From assembly GCA_965653225.1 (NCBI GenBank), contig CBFGZI010000083.1:1-17668 (forward strand): 17,668 nt of DNA, written 5' to 3'. Shown here piece by piece: positions 7,217-14,162 of this stretch. The stretch is from JALZDI01 sp965653225 (GTDB lineage: Bacteria > Actinomycetota > Actinomycetes > Propionibacteriales > Nocardioidaceae). Both the position numbers and the translations under genes were made by a program. The notes under the pieces were generated by a model that was not told the origin of the DNA, ran no database searches, and saw nothing but the letters and a program-made list of their open reading frames with translations. Every line of letters starts with the position of its first letter. Position 1 is the first letter of the stretch.

Positions 7217-7996
7217 ATGCCGGTTCAGCCGCATGCGGAGCCCTTCAGCGCCGACGGTGGCCGCGTGGGGGTTCTGCTCAGCCACGGGTTCACCGGGTCG
7301 CCGGCGTCGATGCGCCCCTGGGGCGAGTTCCTGGCCGGTCACGGCATGACCGTCCGGGTCCCGCGCCTGCCCGGCCACGGCACCACCTGGCAGGAGATGA
7401 ACCGCACCGGATGGCGCGACTGGTACGCCGAGGTCGAGGCCGGCCTCGACGACCTGCTCGGCCGCTGCGACCACGTCGTCGTCGGCGGGCTGTCGATGGG
7501 CGGCTGCCTGGCGCTTCGCCTGGCCCAGCAACGCGGCCGCGACGTGACCTCGGTGATGCTGGTGAACCCGGCGGTGGCCAGCGAGAACAAGCAGCTGCGC
7601 GCGATCCCGGTGCTGAAGTGGCTGGTCCCCTCGCGACCTGGCATCGGCAACGACATCAAGAGACCAGACGCCGACGAGCACTGCTACTCACGGGTGCCGC
7701 TGAAGGCGCTGCACTCGATGATGCAGATGTGGGAGCAGACCTGCGAGGACCTGCCGAAGGTCACGCAGCCGCTGCTGCTGTTCCGCTCCGCCGAGGACCA
7801 CGTGGTCGAGCCGCTGTCGGCCCGGCTGATCGCCCAGCGGGTGTCCTCGCGAGACCTCGACGAGCACGTGCTCGAGGACAGCTACCACGTCGCGACCCTC
7901 GACAACGACGCCCCGGCGATCTTCGACGAGTCGGTGAAGTTCATCAGCCGCACGACCGACGACATTGCGGGCCCCGCGAGCTCCGGGCAGACCTGA
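7217..7996 (+). CDS. Alpha/beta hydrolase, carboxylesterase/monoacylglycerol lipase type
   Basis: 259 residues resembling bacterial monoacylglycerol lipase and Est30 carboxylesterase, which hydrolyse monoglycerides or short-chain esters. VLLSHGFTGSP (19-29) supplies the oxyanion hole, GLSMGG (91-96) holds nucleophile Ser93, SAEDHVV (191-197) the acid Asp194, and SYHVATLD (222-229) the base His224. PGHGTTWQEM (52-61) is typical of the family. No signal peptide, so it is cytoplasmic. ATG 7217 has GGAGGAG 5 nt upstream. The stop codon overlaps the start of the next gene by one base (TGATG), so the two are translationally coupled. Together with the nearby lipid kinase and acyltransferase genes it suggests glycerolipid turnover, but they are not one operon. 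Confidence 0.9.
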   Translation: MPVQPHAEPFSADGGRVGVLLSHGFTGSPASMRPWGEFLAGHGMTVRVPRLPGHGTTWQEMNRTGWRDWYAEVEAGLDDLLGRCDHVVVGGLSMGGCLALRLAQQRGRDVTSVMLVNPAVASENKQLRAIPVLKWLVPSRPGIGNDIKRPDADEHCYSRVPLKALHSMMQMWEQTCEDLPKVTQPLLLFRSAEDHVVEPLSARLIAQRVSSRDLDEHVLEDSYHVATLDNDAPAIFDESVKFISRTTDDIAGPASSGQT

Positions 7997-8676
7997 TGCG
8001 CAGCAACGGCCTGACCGCCGCCGACTACGCCCCGCTCGCCGTGCTCGGGCGGTCGGTGGCCGCCGACGCGCTCCTGGCCCTGCGCGACGCGGGCGTGGCC
8101 GCGTACGCGGTGCACTCCGACATGGACGAGGACGGCCGGCCCGACCGGGCCACGCTGTTCGCCGACCGGACCGCGCTGGAGACGGCGCGCGCGGTCGTAC
8201 GCGAGCTCGCGCCCGAGGCGGCGGTGCCGATGCCGGCCCCGCAGGTCGACGAGGTCGCCTGGCAGCAGATCGTGAGCGGGTTCTCGGCGACCGCCGCCGA
8301 GCCCACGCGGCTCGACCGCACCGACGACGGGTCGGACGAGGGGCCCGACGACCTGAGCCGCGAGATGCGGGAGCTGCGCGGCGACGAACCCCCATCGGCC
8401 GAGCCGCACCCGCTGGTTCGTGACGACGACGACCACTACGTCCCCGGGCCGCCGCCACCGCCGCCGCACCTCGACCTGGTCAGCCGGCTGGCGTGGGCCG
8501 GTGTGTTCGGCGGGCCGTTGCTGCTGCTGGCCGCGGCCCTGGTGTCGTGGACACCGCCGGGCTTCGTGGTGATGCTGTGCGTGCTCGGGTTCGTCGGCGG
8601 CATGACCACGCTGGTGGTGCGCATGAAGGACAGCCCTCCCACCGACGACGGTCCCGACGACGGCGCCGTGATCTGA
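7996..8676 (+). CDS. Hypothetical two-TM protein coupled to the esterase
   Basis: 226 residues; I do not recognise a family. The N-terminal part (about 1-95) is soluble and alternates small hydrophobic and acidic segments (RSVAADALLALRDAGVAAYAVHSDMD ... RATLFADRTALETARAVVREL), which could be a small alpha/beta fold. Next comes an acidic, Pro-rich linker with a run of six prolines near residue 153-158. Two hydrophobic segments follow, about 163-183 and 190-210, joined by a short WTPPG turn, and then an acidic tail. This suggests a membrane hairpin with a cytoplasmic N-domain. The start ATG overlaps the esterase stop by one base, so the protein is probably made in step with the esterase and could tether or regulate it. 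That role is inference. Confidence 0.82.
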   Translation: MRSNGLTAADYAPLAVLGRSVAADALLALRDAGVAAYAVHSDMDEDGRPDRATLFADRTALETARAVVRELAPEAAVPMPAPQVDEVAWQQIVSGFSATAAEPTRLDRTDDGSDEGPDDLSREMRELRGDEPPSAEPHPLVRDDDDHYVPGPPPPPPHLDLVSRLAWAGVFGGPLLLLAAALVSWTPPGFVVMLCVLGFVGGMTTLVVRMKDSPPTDDGPDDGAVI

Positions 8677-8691
8677 GCCCTTCGCCTTGGC

Positions 8692-8697
8692 TAGGCT
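8692..8697 (+). promoter_or_regulatory. Candidate -10 box for the TIGR00300 gene
   Basis: TAGGCT fits TANNNT and would start a transcript near 8704 with a leader of about 37 nt containing GGGAGGAA. The 64-nt gap after the hypothetical gene has no terminator, so read-through from upstream is equally possible. Confidence 0.35.
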
Positions 8698-8740
8698 GCT
8701 CGCGGCTCAGCCACCGAGTGCCCCGGCGAGGGAGGAAGCG

Positions 8741-9982
8741 TTGCAGGTCAGCGAGACCGTGGAGATCTCCGGCCACCTGATGGACAGCGGGATCCTGTCA
8801 CGGGTCCTCGACGACGTCCGTGAGTACGGCGGCGACTACATCATGGACCGGTTCACCGTCGGACACGACGCGCACGATCCTTCGCACGCGACCATCACCG
8901 TGGCCGCCGAGGACGACGAGGCGCTGCAGCGGATGCTGATGCGGCTGCAGACCCACGGGGTGAACCTCGTCGACCCCGGCGAGGCCGTCACCGCTGCGGC
9001 CGAGCTCGACGGCGTCTTCCCCGACGGCTTCTACTCCACCACCAACCTGGAGACCCGGGTGCGCGTCGGCGGACGCTGGGCGACGGTGGAGAACCCCGAG
9101 ATGGACTGCGGCCTGGTGGTCCTGGGCGAGGGGCCGGACCTGCGGGTGCGCACCATCCCGATGTCCGACGTGCGGGCCGGGATGAGCATCGTGTGCGGCG
9201 CGACCGGGCTGCGGGTGACGCCGATCGCGGCCCGCGACTCGGGCGAGACGTTCGGCTTCATGGAGTCGGAGGTGTCCTCGGAGAAGCCGCAGGCGCTGCT
9301 GGTGCGCCAGGTGGCCGAGGGCATGCGACAGGCGAAGGCCGAGGGCAAGAAGGTGCTGTGGGTCGGCGGGCCGGGCGTGGTGCACACCGGCGCGGCCGCG
9401 GCCATGGTGGCGCTGGTCGAGGCGGGGTTCGTCGACGTGCTGTTCGCCGGCAACGCCCTGGCGACGCACGACATCGAGGCGGCGATGTACGGCACGTCGC
9501 TCGGGGTCGACCTGGCGCAGGGCCGGGGTGTCGAGCACGGGCACGAGCACCACATCCGGGCGCTGAACACGATCCGCAAGGCCGGGTCGATCAGGGCCGC
9601 TGTCGACCAGGGCGTGCTGACCGGCGGGATCATGCACGCGCTGGTGCGGAACGGCAAGGAGTTCGTGCTGGTCGGCTCGGTGCGCGACGACGGGCCGCTG
9701 CCCGACGTCTACACCGACGTGCTCGAGGGCCAGCGGGCGATGCGCGCCCACGTCGAGGGCGCCGGCTACTGCCTGATGGTCGCGACCATGCTGCACGCGG
9801 TGGCGACCGGCAACATCCTGCCGGCGTCGGTTCCGCTGGCGTGCGTGGACATCAACCCGGCGACGGTCACCAAGCTGGCCGACCGGGGCTCCTCGCAGGC
9901 GCGCGGCATCGTCACCGACGTCGGGCTGTTCCTCGAGCAGCTCGCGCTGCAGCTCGCGCCCGACTACCGCGGCGCGCGCTGA
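8741..9982 (+). CDS. TIGR00300 (LOR/SDH domain) family protein, probable ornithine cyclodeaminase
   Basis: 413 residues. The N-terminal ~100 residues (VEISGHLMDSGILSRVLDDVREYGGDYIM ... VFPDGFYSTTN) match the LOR/SDH region. The C-terminal part contains ENPEMDCGLVV with Cys123, LWVGGPGVVHTGA (206-218), FAGNALATHDIEAAMYGTSLGVDL and GGIMHA, the conserved TIGR00300 core with a glycine-rich nucleotide-binding look. Archaeal members and the C-terminal domain of cyanobacterial AgrE/ArgZ-type enzymes convert ornithine to proline plus ammonia; this protein lacks the N-terminal arginine dihydrolase domain of AgrE. TTG 8741 was chosen because GGGAGGAA lies about 6 nt upstream and the conserved region starts at once; an earlier in-frame GTG/ATG would add a non-family stretch. 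It is convergent with the nuclease-family gene, 28 nt apart. Confidence 0.85.
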   Translation: MQVSETVEISGHLMDSGILSRVLDDVREYGGDYIMDRFTVGHDAHDPSHATITVAAEDDEALQRMLMRLQTHGVNLVDPGEAVTAAAELDGVFPDGFYSTTNLETRVRVGGRWATVENPEMDCGLVVLGEGPDLRVRTIPMSDVRAGMSIVCGATGLRVTPIAARDSGETFGFMESEVSSEKPQALLVRQVAEGMRQAKAEGKKVLWVGGPGVVHTGAAAAMVALVEAGFVDVLFAGNALATHDIEAAMYGTSLGVDLAQGRGVEHGHEHHIRALNTIRKAGSIRAAVDQGVLTGGIMHALVRNGKEFVLVGSVRDDGPLPDVYTDVLEGQRAMRAHVEGAGYCLMVATMLHAVATGNILPASVPLACVDINPATVTKLADRGSSQARGIVTDVGLFLEQLALQLAPDYRGAR

Positions 9983-10010
9983 GCGCCCGCAGGGACGACA
10001 CGACCCAAGC

Positions 10011-10688
10011 TCAGTGCCACGACAGCGTGACGGTCACCGGCAGGTGGTCGCTGGCCAGCCGGAGCAGCTCGGGCTGCAGCCCGGGGATCCGGTGGCGGCT
10101 GACATCGACGTCGCCGCGCACCAGGATCGCGTCGATCCGCTTGGCCGGGTGCTCTGCCGGATAGGTCTGGTGCTCGGCGTCGCCGTGGTCGGCGAACCCC
10201 GCCGCCCGCAGCGCGTCCCACGACGGTCCCTTCGGCGGCTCGTTGAGGTCACCGGCGACGACGACCGGACCGTGCAGCCGTTCGGCGGCCGCCAGCACCT
10301 GCTGCACCTGCGCCTCGCGCAGCTTCGGGTCCAGACCCAGGTGCACGCCGACGACACCGAAGCGGTGCGAGCCGGCCTGCAGCTGCGCCGACACCAGTCC
10401 GCGGATGGGCTGGAGCAGCGGCTGCCTGGTGCGCTCGACGTACGTCTCGGCGACGCCGATGTGGTGCTGCGCGCAGATCATGTTGCGCCCGGCGTTGCGG
10501 CCGCCAGCGACGTGCTGCATCCCCCACTGCCGGGCGAGCGACGGGCACTGCCAGCGCCACAGCAGGGGTGTCTGCGGGGTCTCGTTGACGACCATGACGT
10601 CGGGCTCGACGCTGTGCACGACCGACCGCAGCGCGACCTTGGCCTTGCCTCCCAGGATGTTGTAGGTCAGCAGCCGCACCGAGGTCAT
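10011..10688 (-). CDS. Endonuclease/exonuclease/phosphatase (EEP) family protein
   Basis: 225 residues of the Mg-dependent EEP fold, which includes DNase I, exonuclease III and sphingomyelinase-type phosphodiesterases. Active-site segments are LTYNILGG (Asn10), VNETPQT (Glu36), GVHLGLD (His116), GDLNEPP (Asp147, Asn149), RIDAILV (Asp186) and SDHLPV (Asp214, His215). No signal peptide, so probably cytoplasmic. The substrate (DNA, nucleotide or lipid head group) cannot be told from sequence. ATG 10688 lacks a ribosome site but has TAGCAT 6 nt upstream, suggesting a leaderless mRNA. It lies 35 nt after the ROK kinase gene in the same direction, with an inverted repeat in between. Confidence 0.88.
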   Translation of the reverse strand: MTSVRLLTYNILGGKAKVALRSVVHSVEPDVMVVNETPQTPLLWRWQCPSLARQWGMQHVAGGRNAGRNMICAQHHIGVAETYVERTRQPLLQPIRGLVSAQLQAGSHRFGVVGVHLGLDPKLREAQVQQVLAAAERLHGPVVVAGDLNEPPKGPSWDALRAAGFADHGDAEHQTYPAEHPAKRIDAILVRGDVDVSRHRIPGLQPELLRLASDHLPVTVTLSWH

Positions 10689-10694
10689 GTCGCG

Positions 10695-10700
10695 ATGCTA
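10695..10700 (-). promoter_or_regulatory. Candidate -10 box for a leaderless EEP-family transcript
   Basis: TAGCAT on the minus strand, 6 nt before ATG 10688. No Shine-Dalgarno sequence is present. No convincing -35. Confidence 0.45.
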
Positions 10701-10728
10701 GTGACCCGCGCTGCGCGATTTGGTCACT
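10700..10728. terminator. Inverted repeat at the 3' end of the ROK kinase gene
   Basis: AGTGACC (10700-10706) and GGTCACT (10722-10728) are perfect complements, with CGCG/CGCG able to pair inside. The repeat covers the ROK stop codon (10726-10724) and abuts the -10 box of the next gene, so it could be a terminator, an operator for the EEP gene, or both. Confidence 0.45.
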
Positions 10729-11821
10729 TTTCGAACAGTTGACCGCCCAGGCGCCCGGATGTCCGTCCCTGCGCGCGCAGCCCCTCGCGACGCGTGCGCA
10801 TCCGGCTGCGTCGGCGGGACCGGCGGCTGCGCCGGGCGGCCGAGCGAGCGAGGTCGGCGGCGCCGATGAACCCGGCGTCCGGCCCCAGGTGCGCGGCCAC
10901 GATCGGCGGCTCGGTGCGGAAGCCGCGCCCGGTCAGCGTGCGGCTGAACGACTCGCGAGCGGGCGCGAGCAGCAGCTCCCCCGCGGCCGACACGCCGCCG
11001 CCGACGATGATGCAGTCGGGGTCGAAGCCCGCGGTGAGCCCGGCCAGCCCGATGCCCAGCCAGCTGCCGACCTCGCGCATCAGCTCGGTCGCCGCCGGGT
11101 CGCCCTCGCGGGCCGCCTCGCTGACCAGCGGTCCGGTCAGTGCGCGCGCGTCGCCCTTGACGACGTCGCGCAGGTGGTGCGCGATCGGGGAGTCGGCCTG
11201 CACGAGCTCGCGCGCGTCGCGGACCAGCGCGTTGCCGCTGGCGTACTGCTCCCAGCAGCCGCGGTTGCCGCACGCGCAGCGGTGCCCGCCGGGGACGACC
11301 TGCATGTGGCCGAACTCGCCGGCCATGCCGTTGGCGCCCCGGAAGAGGCGCCCGTCCAGCAGCAGGGCGCCGCCGATGCCGGTGCCCAGGGTGATGCACA
11401 GGACGTTGCGGTAGCCGGCGGCGCCGCCGAAGCGCAGCTCGGCCCAGGCCGCGGCGTTGGCGTCGTTGTCGACCACGATCGGCAGCCGGATGCGACGCCA
11501 CAAAGCGTCGCGCAGCGGCTCGTTGCGCCAGGCCAGGTGCGGCGAGAACAGCACGCTGGCGCGGGCGGCGTCCACGAACCCGGCCGCGCCGACGCCGACG
11601 GCGCCGACTGGGTGCCGTCCGGACAGGTCACCCACGGTCTCGACGATCGCGTCCTCGACCTCGCGCGGGCTCTTGGTCGGCGACTCGCGGCGTACCTTCT
11701 CCAGCACCTCGCCGTACGCGGTGACCACGCCGGCGAGCAGCTTGCTGCCGCCGATGTCGACGCCGACGGTCAGCGGCTCGCCTCGCCGGACGAGGGTCGC
11801 GCGTCGTGGCTGTTCGGGCAC
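10724..11821 (-). CDS. ROK family sugar kinase with basic C-terminal tail
   Basis: 365 residues, probable hexokinase/glucokinase or other ROK kinase. VGVDIGGSK (19-27) is the phosphate-binding loop, with Ser replacing the usual Thr. VVDNDANAAAWAE (116-128) holds catalytic Asp120. LGTGIGG (145-151) is the second ATP loop. GHMQVVPGGHRCACGNRGCWEQ carries the ROK zinc ligands His172, Cys182, Cys184 and Cys189. It closely parallels the second ROK kinase at 13221-14162 but has about 17 extra N-terminal residues and, after GAADLARSA, some 35 extra residues with a dense Arg cluster, unusual for the family. The start is GTG 11821: no ribosome site, but TACGCT lies 7 nt upstream. The frame is open further upstream through the terminator region and is not coding there. 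ROK repressors are excluded by the missing N-terminal HTH. Confidence 0.93.
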   Translation of the reverse strand: MPEQPRRATLVRRGEPLTVGVDIGGSKLLAGVVTAYGEVLEKVRRESPTKSPREVEDAIVETVGDLSGRHPVGAVGVGAAGFVDAARASVLFSPHLAWRNEPLRDALWRRIRLPIVVDNDANAAAWAELRFGGAAGYRNVLCITLGTGIGGALLLDGRLFRGANGMAGEFGHMQVVPGGHRCACGNRGCWEQYASGNALVRDARELVQADSPIAHHLRDVVKGDARALTGPLVSEAAREGDPAATELMREVGSWLGIGLAGLTAGFDPDCIIVGGGVSAAGELLLAPARESFSRTLTGRGFRTEPPIVAAHLGPDAGFIGAADLARSAARRSRRSRRRSRMRTRREGLRAQGRTSGRLGGQLFEK

Positions 11822-11828
11822 GCTGGCG

Positions 11829-11834
11829 AGCGTA
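11829..11834 (-). promoter_or_regulatory. Candidate -10 box for a leaderless ROK kinase transcript
   Basis: TACGCT on the minus strand ends 7 nt before GTG 11821, between the DegT-family terminator and the ROK gene, so this gene seems to have its own promoter. Confidence 0.45.
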
Positions 11835-11859
11835 TCCGCCCGGCACCAGCGGTTCTTCG

Positions 11860-11907
11860 GCCTGCCTCGGCCCGCCGGTCCCCCACGCCGGCGGGACGAG
11901 GTCAGGC
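11860..11907 (-). terminator. Strong hairpin at the end of the DegT-family gene
   Basis: CCCGCCGG (11871-11878) pairs with CCGGCGGG (11888-11895) around a 9-nt loop. The stem continues outward with five pairs (11865-11869 with 11897-11901) and, after a one-base bulge, five more (11860-11864 with 11903-11907). The outer arm includes the aminotransferase stop codon. No T-tract. Confidence 0.75.
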
Positions 11908-12984
11908 AGCCTGGGTGGCGCTGGCCTCGTTGACCGCGCGCACGATCGTGCGCACGTCGACGCCGGCGATGCCGGGGTGCACCGGAAGGGACAGCGTCTC
12001 GGCCGCGGCCCGCTCGGTGTGCGGCAGGTGGACGTTCTGGGCGTATGCCGCGTGCTGGTGCACCGGGGTGAGGTACGGACGCGCGGTGCCGATGCCGGCC
12101 TGCGCCAGATGCTCGGCGAGCTTCTCCGGCGCGTCGCTGCGGACGACGAACTGCTGGAACACGTGCCACGCGTGGTCCGGGACCAGCGGGATCTCGACCC
12201 CGCGGAGCCCGATGGTGAGCAGCGCGGCGTTCATGCGGCGGACCCGGTTGAAGCCGGGAAGGCGGTGCAGCTGCACGCGGCCGATCGCGGCGGCGACGTC
12301 GCTCATGCGGGCGTTGAGCCCGACGACCTCGCCGTCGTGGCACTTGGCCAGGCCCTGGTCGCGCAGCGCCCGGACCTTGTCGGCGGTGGCCTCGTCGGAG
12401 CAGACGACCATGCCGCCGTCGGTGGTGGTCATGTTCTTGGAGCGCGAGAAGCTGAACGCCGCGACGGTGCCGAAGGTGCCGATCTTGCGCTTGTTCGACG
12501 CGGCGCCGTGCGCCTGGCAGGCGTCCTCGACCAGCGCGATGCCGTGTCGGTCCGCGATCCGCGTGAACGCGTTCATGTCGGCGGGCTGTCCGAACAGGTG
12601 CACCGGCAGCACCGCGGCCGTACGCGGGGTGATCGCGTCCTCGGCGGCGTACGGGTCGAGGCAGTAGGTGTCGGGGTCGATGTCGGCGAACACCGGGGTG
12701 GCGCCGGCGGTGGCGACCGCGTTCACGGTGGCGACCGAGGTGAACGAGGGCACGACCACCTCGTCGCCGGGACCGATGCCGGCCGCCAGCAGGCCCAGGT
12801 GCAGGGCGCTGCTTCCCGAGCTCAGCGCGACACACTCGGAGGCTCCGAGGTAGGTGCCGAACTCGCGCTCGAAGGCGGTGACCTCTGCGCCCGGCTTCTG
12901 CGAGGTGTCTCGCAGGACGCGGTCGACCGCGTCCCTCTCGTCAGGTCCGATCTGTGGTTCGGTCACCAGCAACTCCTTGCCCAT
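11902..12984 (-). CDS. DegT/DnrJ/EryC1/StrS-family PLP aminotransferase
   Basis: 360 residues. Enzymes of this family usually aminate NDP-keto-sugars for surface polysaccharides, glycoproteins or antibiotics. SSGSSALHLGL (55-65) binds the PLP phosphate. DEVVVPSFTSVATVNAV (74-90), PVHLFGQPADM (127-137) and VEDACQAHGA (152-161) are family segments. FSFSRSKNMTTTDGGM (177-192) holds the PLP lysine Lys183. The C-terminal WHVFQQFVVR and RPYLTPVHQ are typical of the fold. ATG 12984 is given as the start, with TAGCGT 8 nt upstream and no ribosome site. However, AAGGAG followed 6 nt later by GTG (codon 8) offers a second start at 12963, and the family alignment tolerates both. No other sugar-nucleotide genes are nearby, so the substrate is open. 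It is flanked by two ROK kinase genes. Confidence 0.93.
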   Translation of the reverse strand: MGKELLVTEPQIGPDERDAVDRVLRDTSQKPGAEVTAFEREFGTYLGASECVALSSGSSALHLGLLAAGIGPGDEVVVPSFTSVATVNAVATAGATPVFADIDPDTYCLDPYAAEDAITPRTAAVLPVHLFGQPADMNAFTRIADRHGIALVEDACQAHGAASNKRKIGTFGTVAAFSFSRSKNMTTTDGGMVVCSDEATADKVRALRDQGLAKCHDGEVVGLNARMSDVAAAIGRVQLHRLPGFNRVRRMNAALLTIGLRGVEIPLVPDHAWHVFQQFVVRSDAPEKLAEHLAQAGIGTARPYLTPVHQHAAYAQNVHLPHTERAAAETLSLPVHPGIAGVDVRTIVRAVNEASATQAA

Positions 12985-12992
12985 GGCCGTGG

Positions 12993-12998
12993 ACGCTA
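12993..12998 (-). promoter_or_regulatory. Candidate -10 box for the DegT-family gene
   Basis: TAGCGT on the minus strand, 8 nt before ATG 12984. A perfect TTGACA lies only 6 nt upstream of it, too close to act as its -35. The rest of the 236-bp gap to the glucokinase stop (13221) shows only a weak 5-bp hairpin (13095-13110) and no convincing gene. Confidence 0.4.
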
Positions 12999-13220
12999 TT
13001 GAACTGTCAACCGCACGTCCGTCGAACTCGGCGAAATGACCCGTACGTGCTACGCGTCACAGCCCGTAGTCGAGGTCCGTCCACCCGCGCGTGCGGTCCC
13101 GGGATGGACCGGCCTGACCATGGCGGAACCGCGATCCGAAGGGGGCGTGGACGAGGCTCGATTCGGCTGCGACGGCTCGGGGTTCCTCGCCGCCCCGGCG
13201 CAGACGTGTCGCGGACGTGG

Positions 13221-14162
13221 CTAGCGCCGCGCCAGGTCGGCCGCCCCGATGAGCCCGGCCTTGTTGCCGAGCTGCGCGACCCGGATGTCGAGCATGGGCC
13301 GGTACCCGCGGCCGGTGAGCGACGCCTCGAAGGCCTCCTTGGCGGGTGCGAGCAGCATGTCGCCCGCCTCGGCCACGCCGCCGCCGACCGCCACGGTGGC
13401 CGGGTCGAGGACCGCGGCCAGGGCGGCGATGCCCTCCCCCAGCCAGGTGCCGATCTCGTTGATCTTCTCGCGGGCGTAGACGTCGCCCTCGCGGGCGGCC
13501 TGGGTGACCATCTGGCCGGTGATGTCGTCGATGTCGCCGCCGGCGAACTCGAGCAGCATGGCCGCGCGGGTCGAGCCGCGCCGGGCGTCCTTACGCACGG
13601 TCTTCATCAGCGCCGACCCGGAGGCGTACTGCTCCCAGCAGCCGCGTTGGCCGCATCCGCACTGCCGGCCGTCCGGCACCATCCGCAGGTGACCGATCTC
13701 GGCGGCGACGCCGTACGCGCCCCGGTACAGCGCGCCGTTCAGCACCACTCCCCCGCCGACGCCGGTGCCGACCGTGACGAGTACCAGGTCGTTGACGTCG
13801 TGGCCGGCCCCGAACTGGAACTCACCCCACGCGGCGGCGTTGGCGTCGTTCTCGATCACCACGGGCAGCTTGGTGCGCTTCTCCAGCTCCTCGCGCAGCG
13901 GCTCGTCGCGCCAGGCCAGGTTCGGCGCGATCAGCACGGTCGAGCGGGCCGCGTCGACGAAACCTGCCGCGCCGACACCCACGCCCTCCACGTCGTACCG
14001 CTCGCACAGGGCGGCCACGGCGTCGGCGATCGCGTCCTCGATCGCGTCGGTGTCCTTCGCCGGCGAGCTCCGGCGCGCCTCCTCGAGAATCTCCCCCGAC
14101 TCGTCCACGACACCGGCGGCGATCTTGGTACCGCCGACGTCGACTCCGATGGTCAGTCCCAT
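13221..14162 (-). CDS. glkA: ROK family glucokinase
   Basis: 313 residues, the normal length of actinobacterial glucokinase, which phosphorylates glucose to glucose 6-phosphate. MGLTIGVDVGGTKIAAGVVD begins like Streptomyces GlkA. The ATP loop is DVGGTK (8-13), VIENDANAAAWGE (102-114) holds catalytic Asp106, VGTGVGGG (131-138) follows, and EIGHLRMVPDGRQCGCGQRGCWEQ carries zinc ligands His158, Cys168, Cys170 and Cys175. ATG 14162 has GGAGGAG 6 nt upstream. It is the last gene of the SRPBCC-ArsA-small protein operon and overlaps the small gene by 10 nt, so its translation is coupled to it. In Streptomyces GlkA also takes part in glucose repression; whether that holds here is inference. Confidence 0.95.
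   Translation of the reverse strand: MGLTIGVDVGGTKIAAGVVDESGEILEEARRSSPAKDTDAIEDAIADAVAALCERYDVEGVGVGAAGFVDAARSTVLIAPNLAWRDEPLREELEKRTKLPVVIENDANAAAWGEFQFGAGHDVNDLVLVTVGTGVGGGVVLNGALYRGAYGVAAEIGHLRMVPDGRQCGCGQRGCWEQYASGSALMKTVRKDARRGSTRAAMLLEFAGGDIDDITGQMVTQAAREGDVYAREKINEIGTWLGEGIAALAAVLDPATVAVGGGVAEAGDMLLAPAKEAFEASLTGRGYRPMLDIRVAQLGNKAGLIGAADLARR

Noticed and set aside
10724..11821. First ROK protein as a transcriptional repressor (NagC/XylR type)
   Set aside because: No N-terminal helix-turn-helix domain; the N-terminal extension is only about 17 residues.
11822..12835. Extension of the first ROK kinase frame to about 703 codons
   Set aside because: The extra part lies antiphase over the DegT-family gene and passes through its terminator; the kinase family sequence begins just after GTG 11821.
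12999..13013. TTGACA as the -35 of the DegT-family promoter
   Set aside because: It is only 6 nt from the TAGCGT box instead of about 17, and no TANNNT lies 17 nt downstream of it.
13036..13224. 62-codon open frame on the plus strand between the DegT-family and glucokinase genes
   Set aside because: No ribosome site, no recognisable protein features, and it ends inside the glucokinase 3' end. Such frames are expected in GC-rich spacer.
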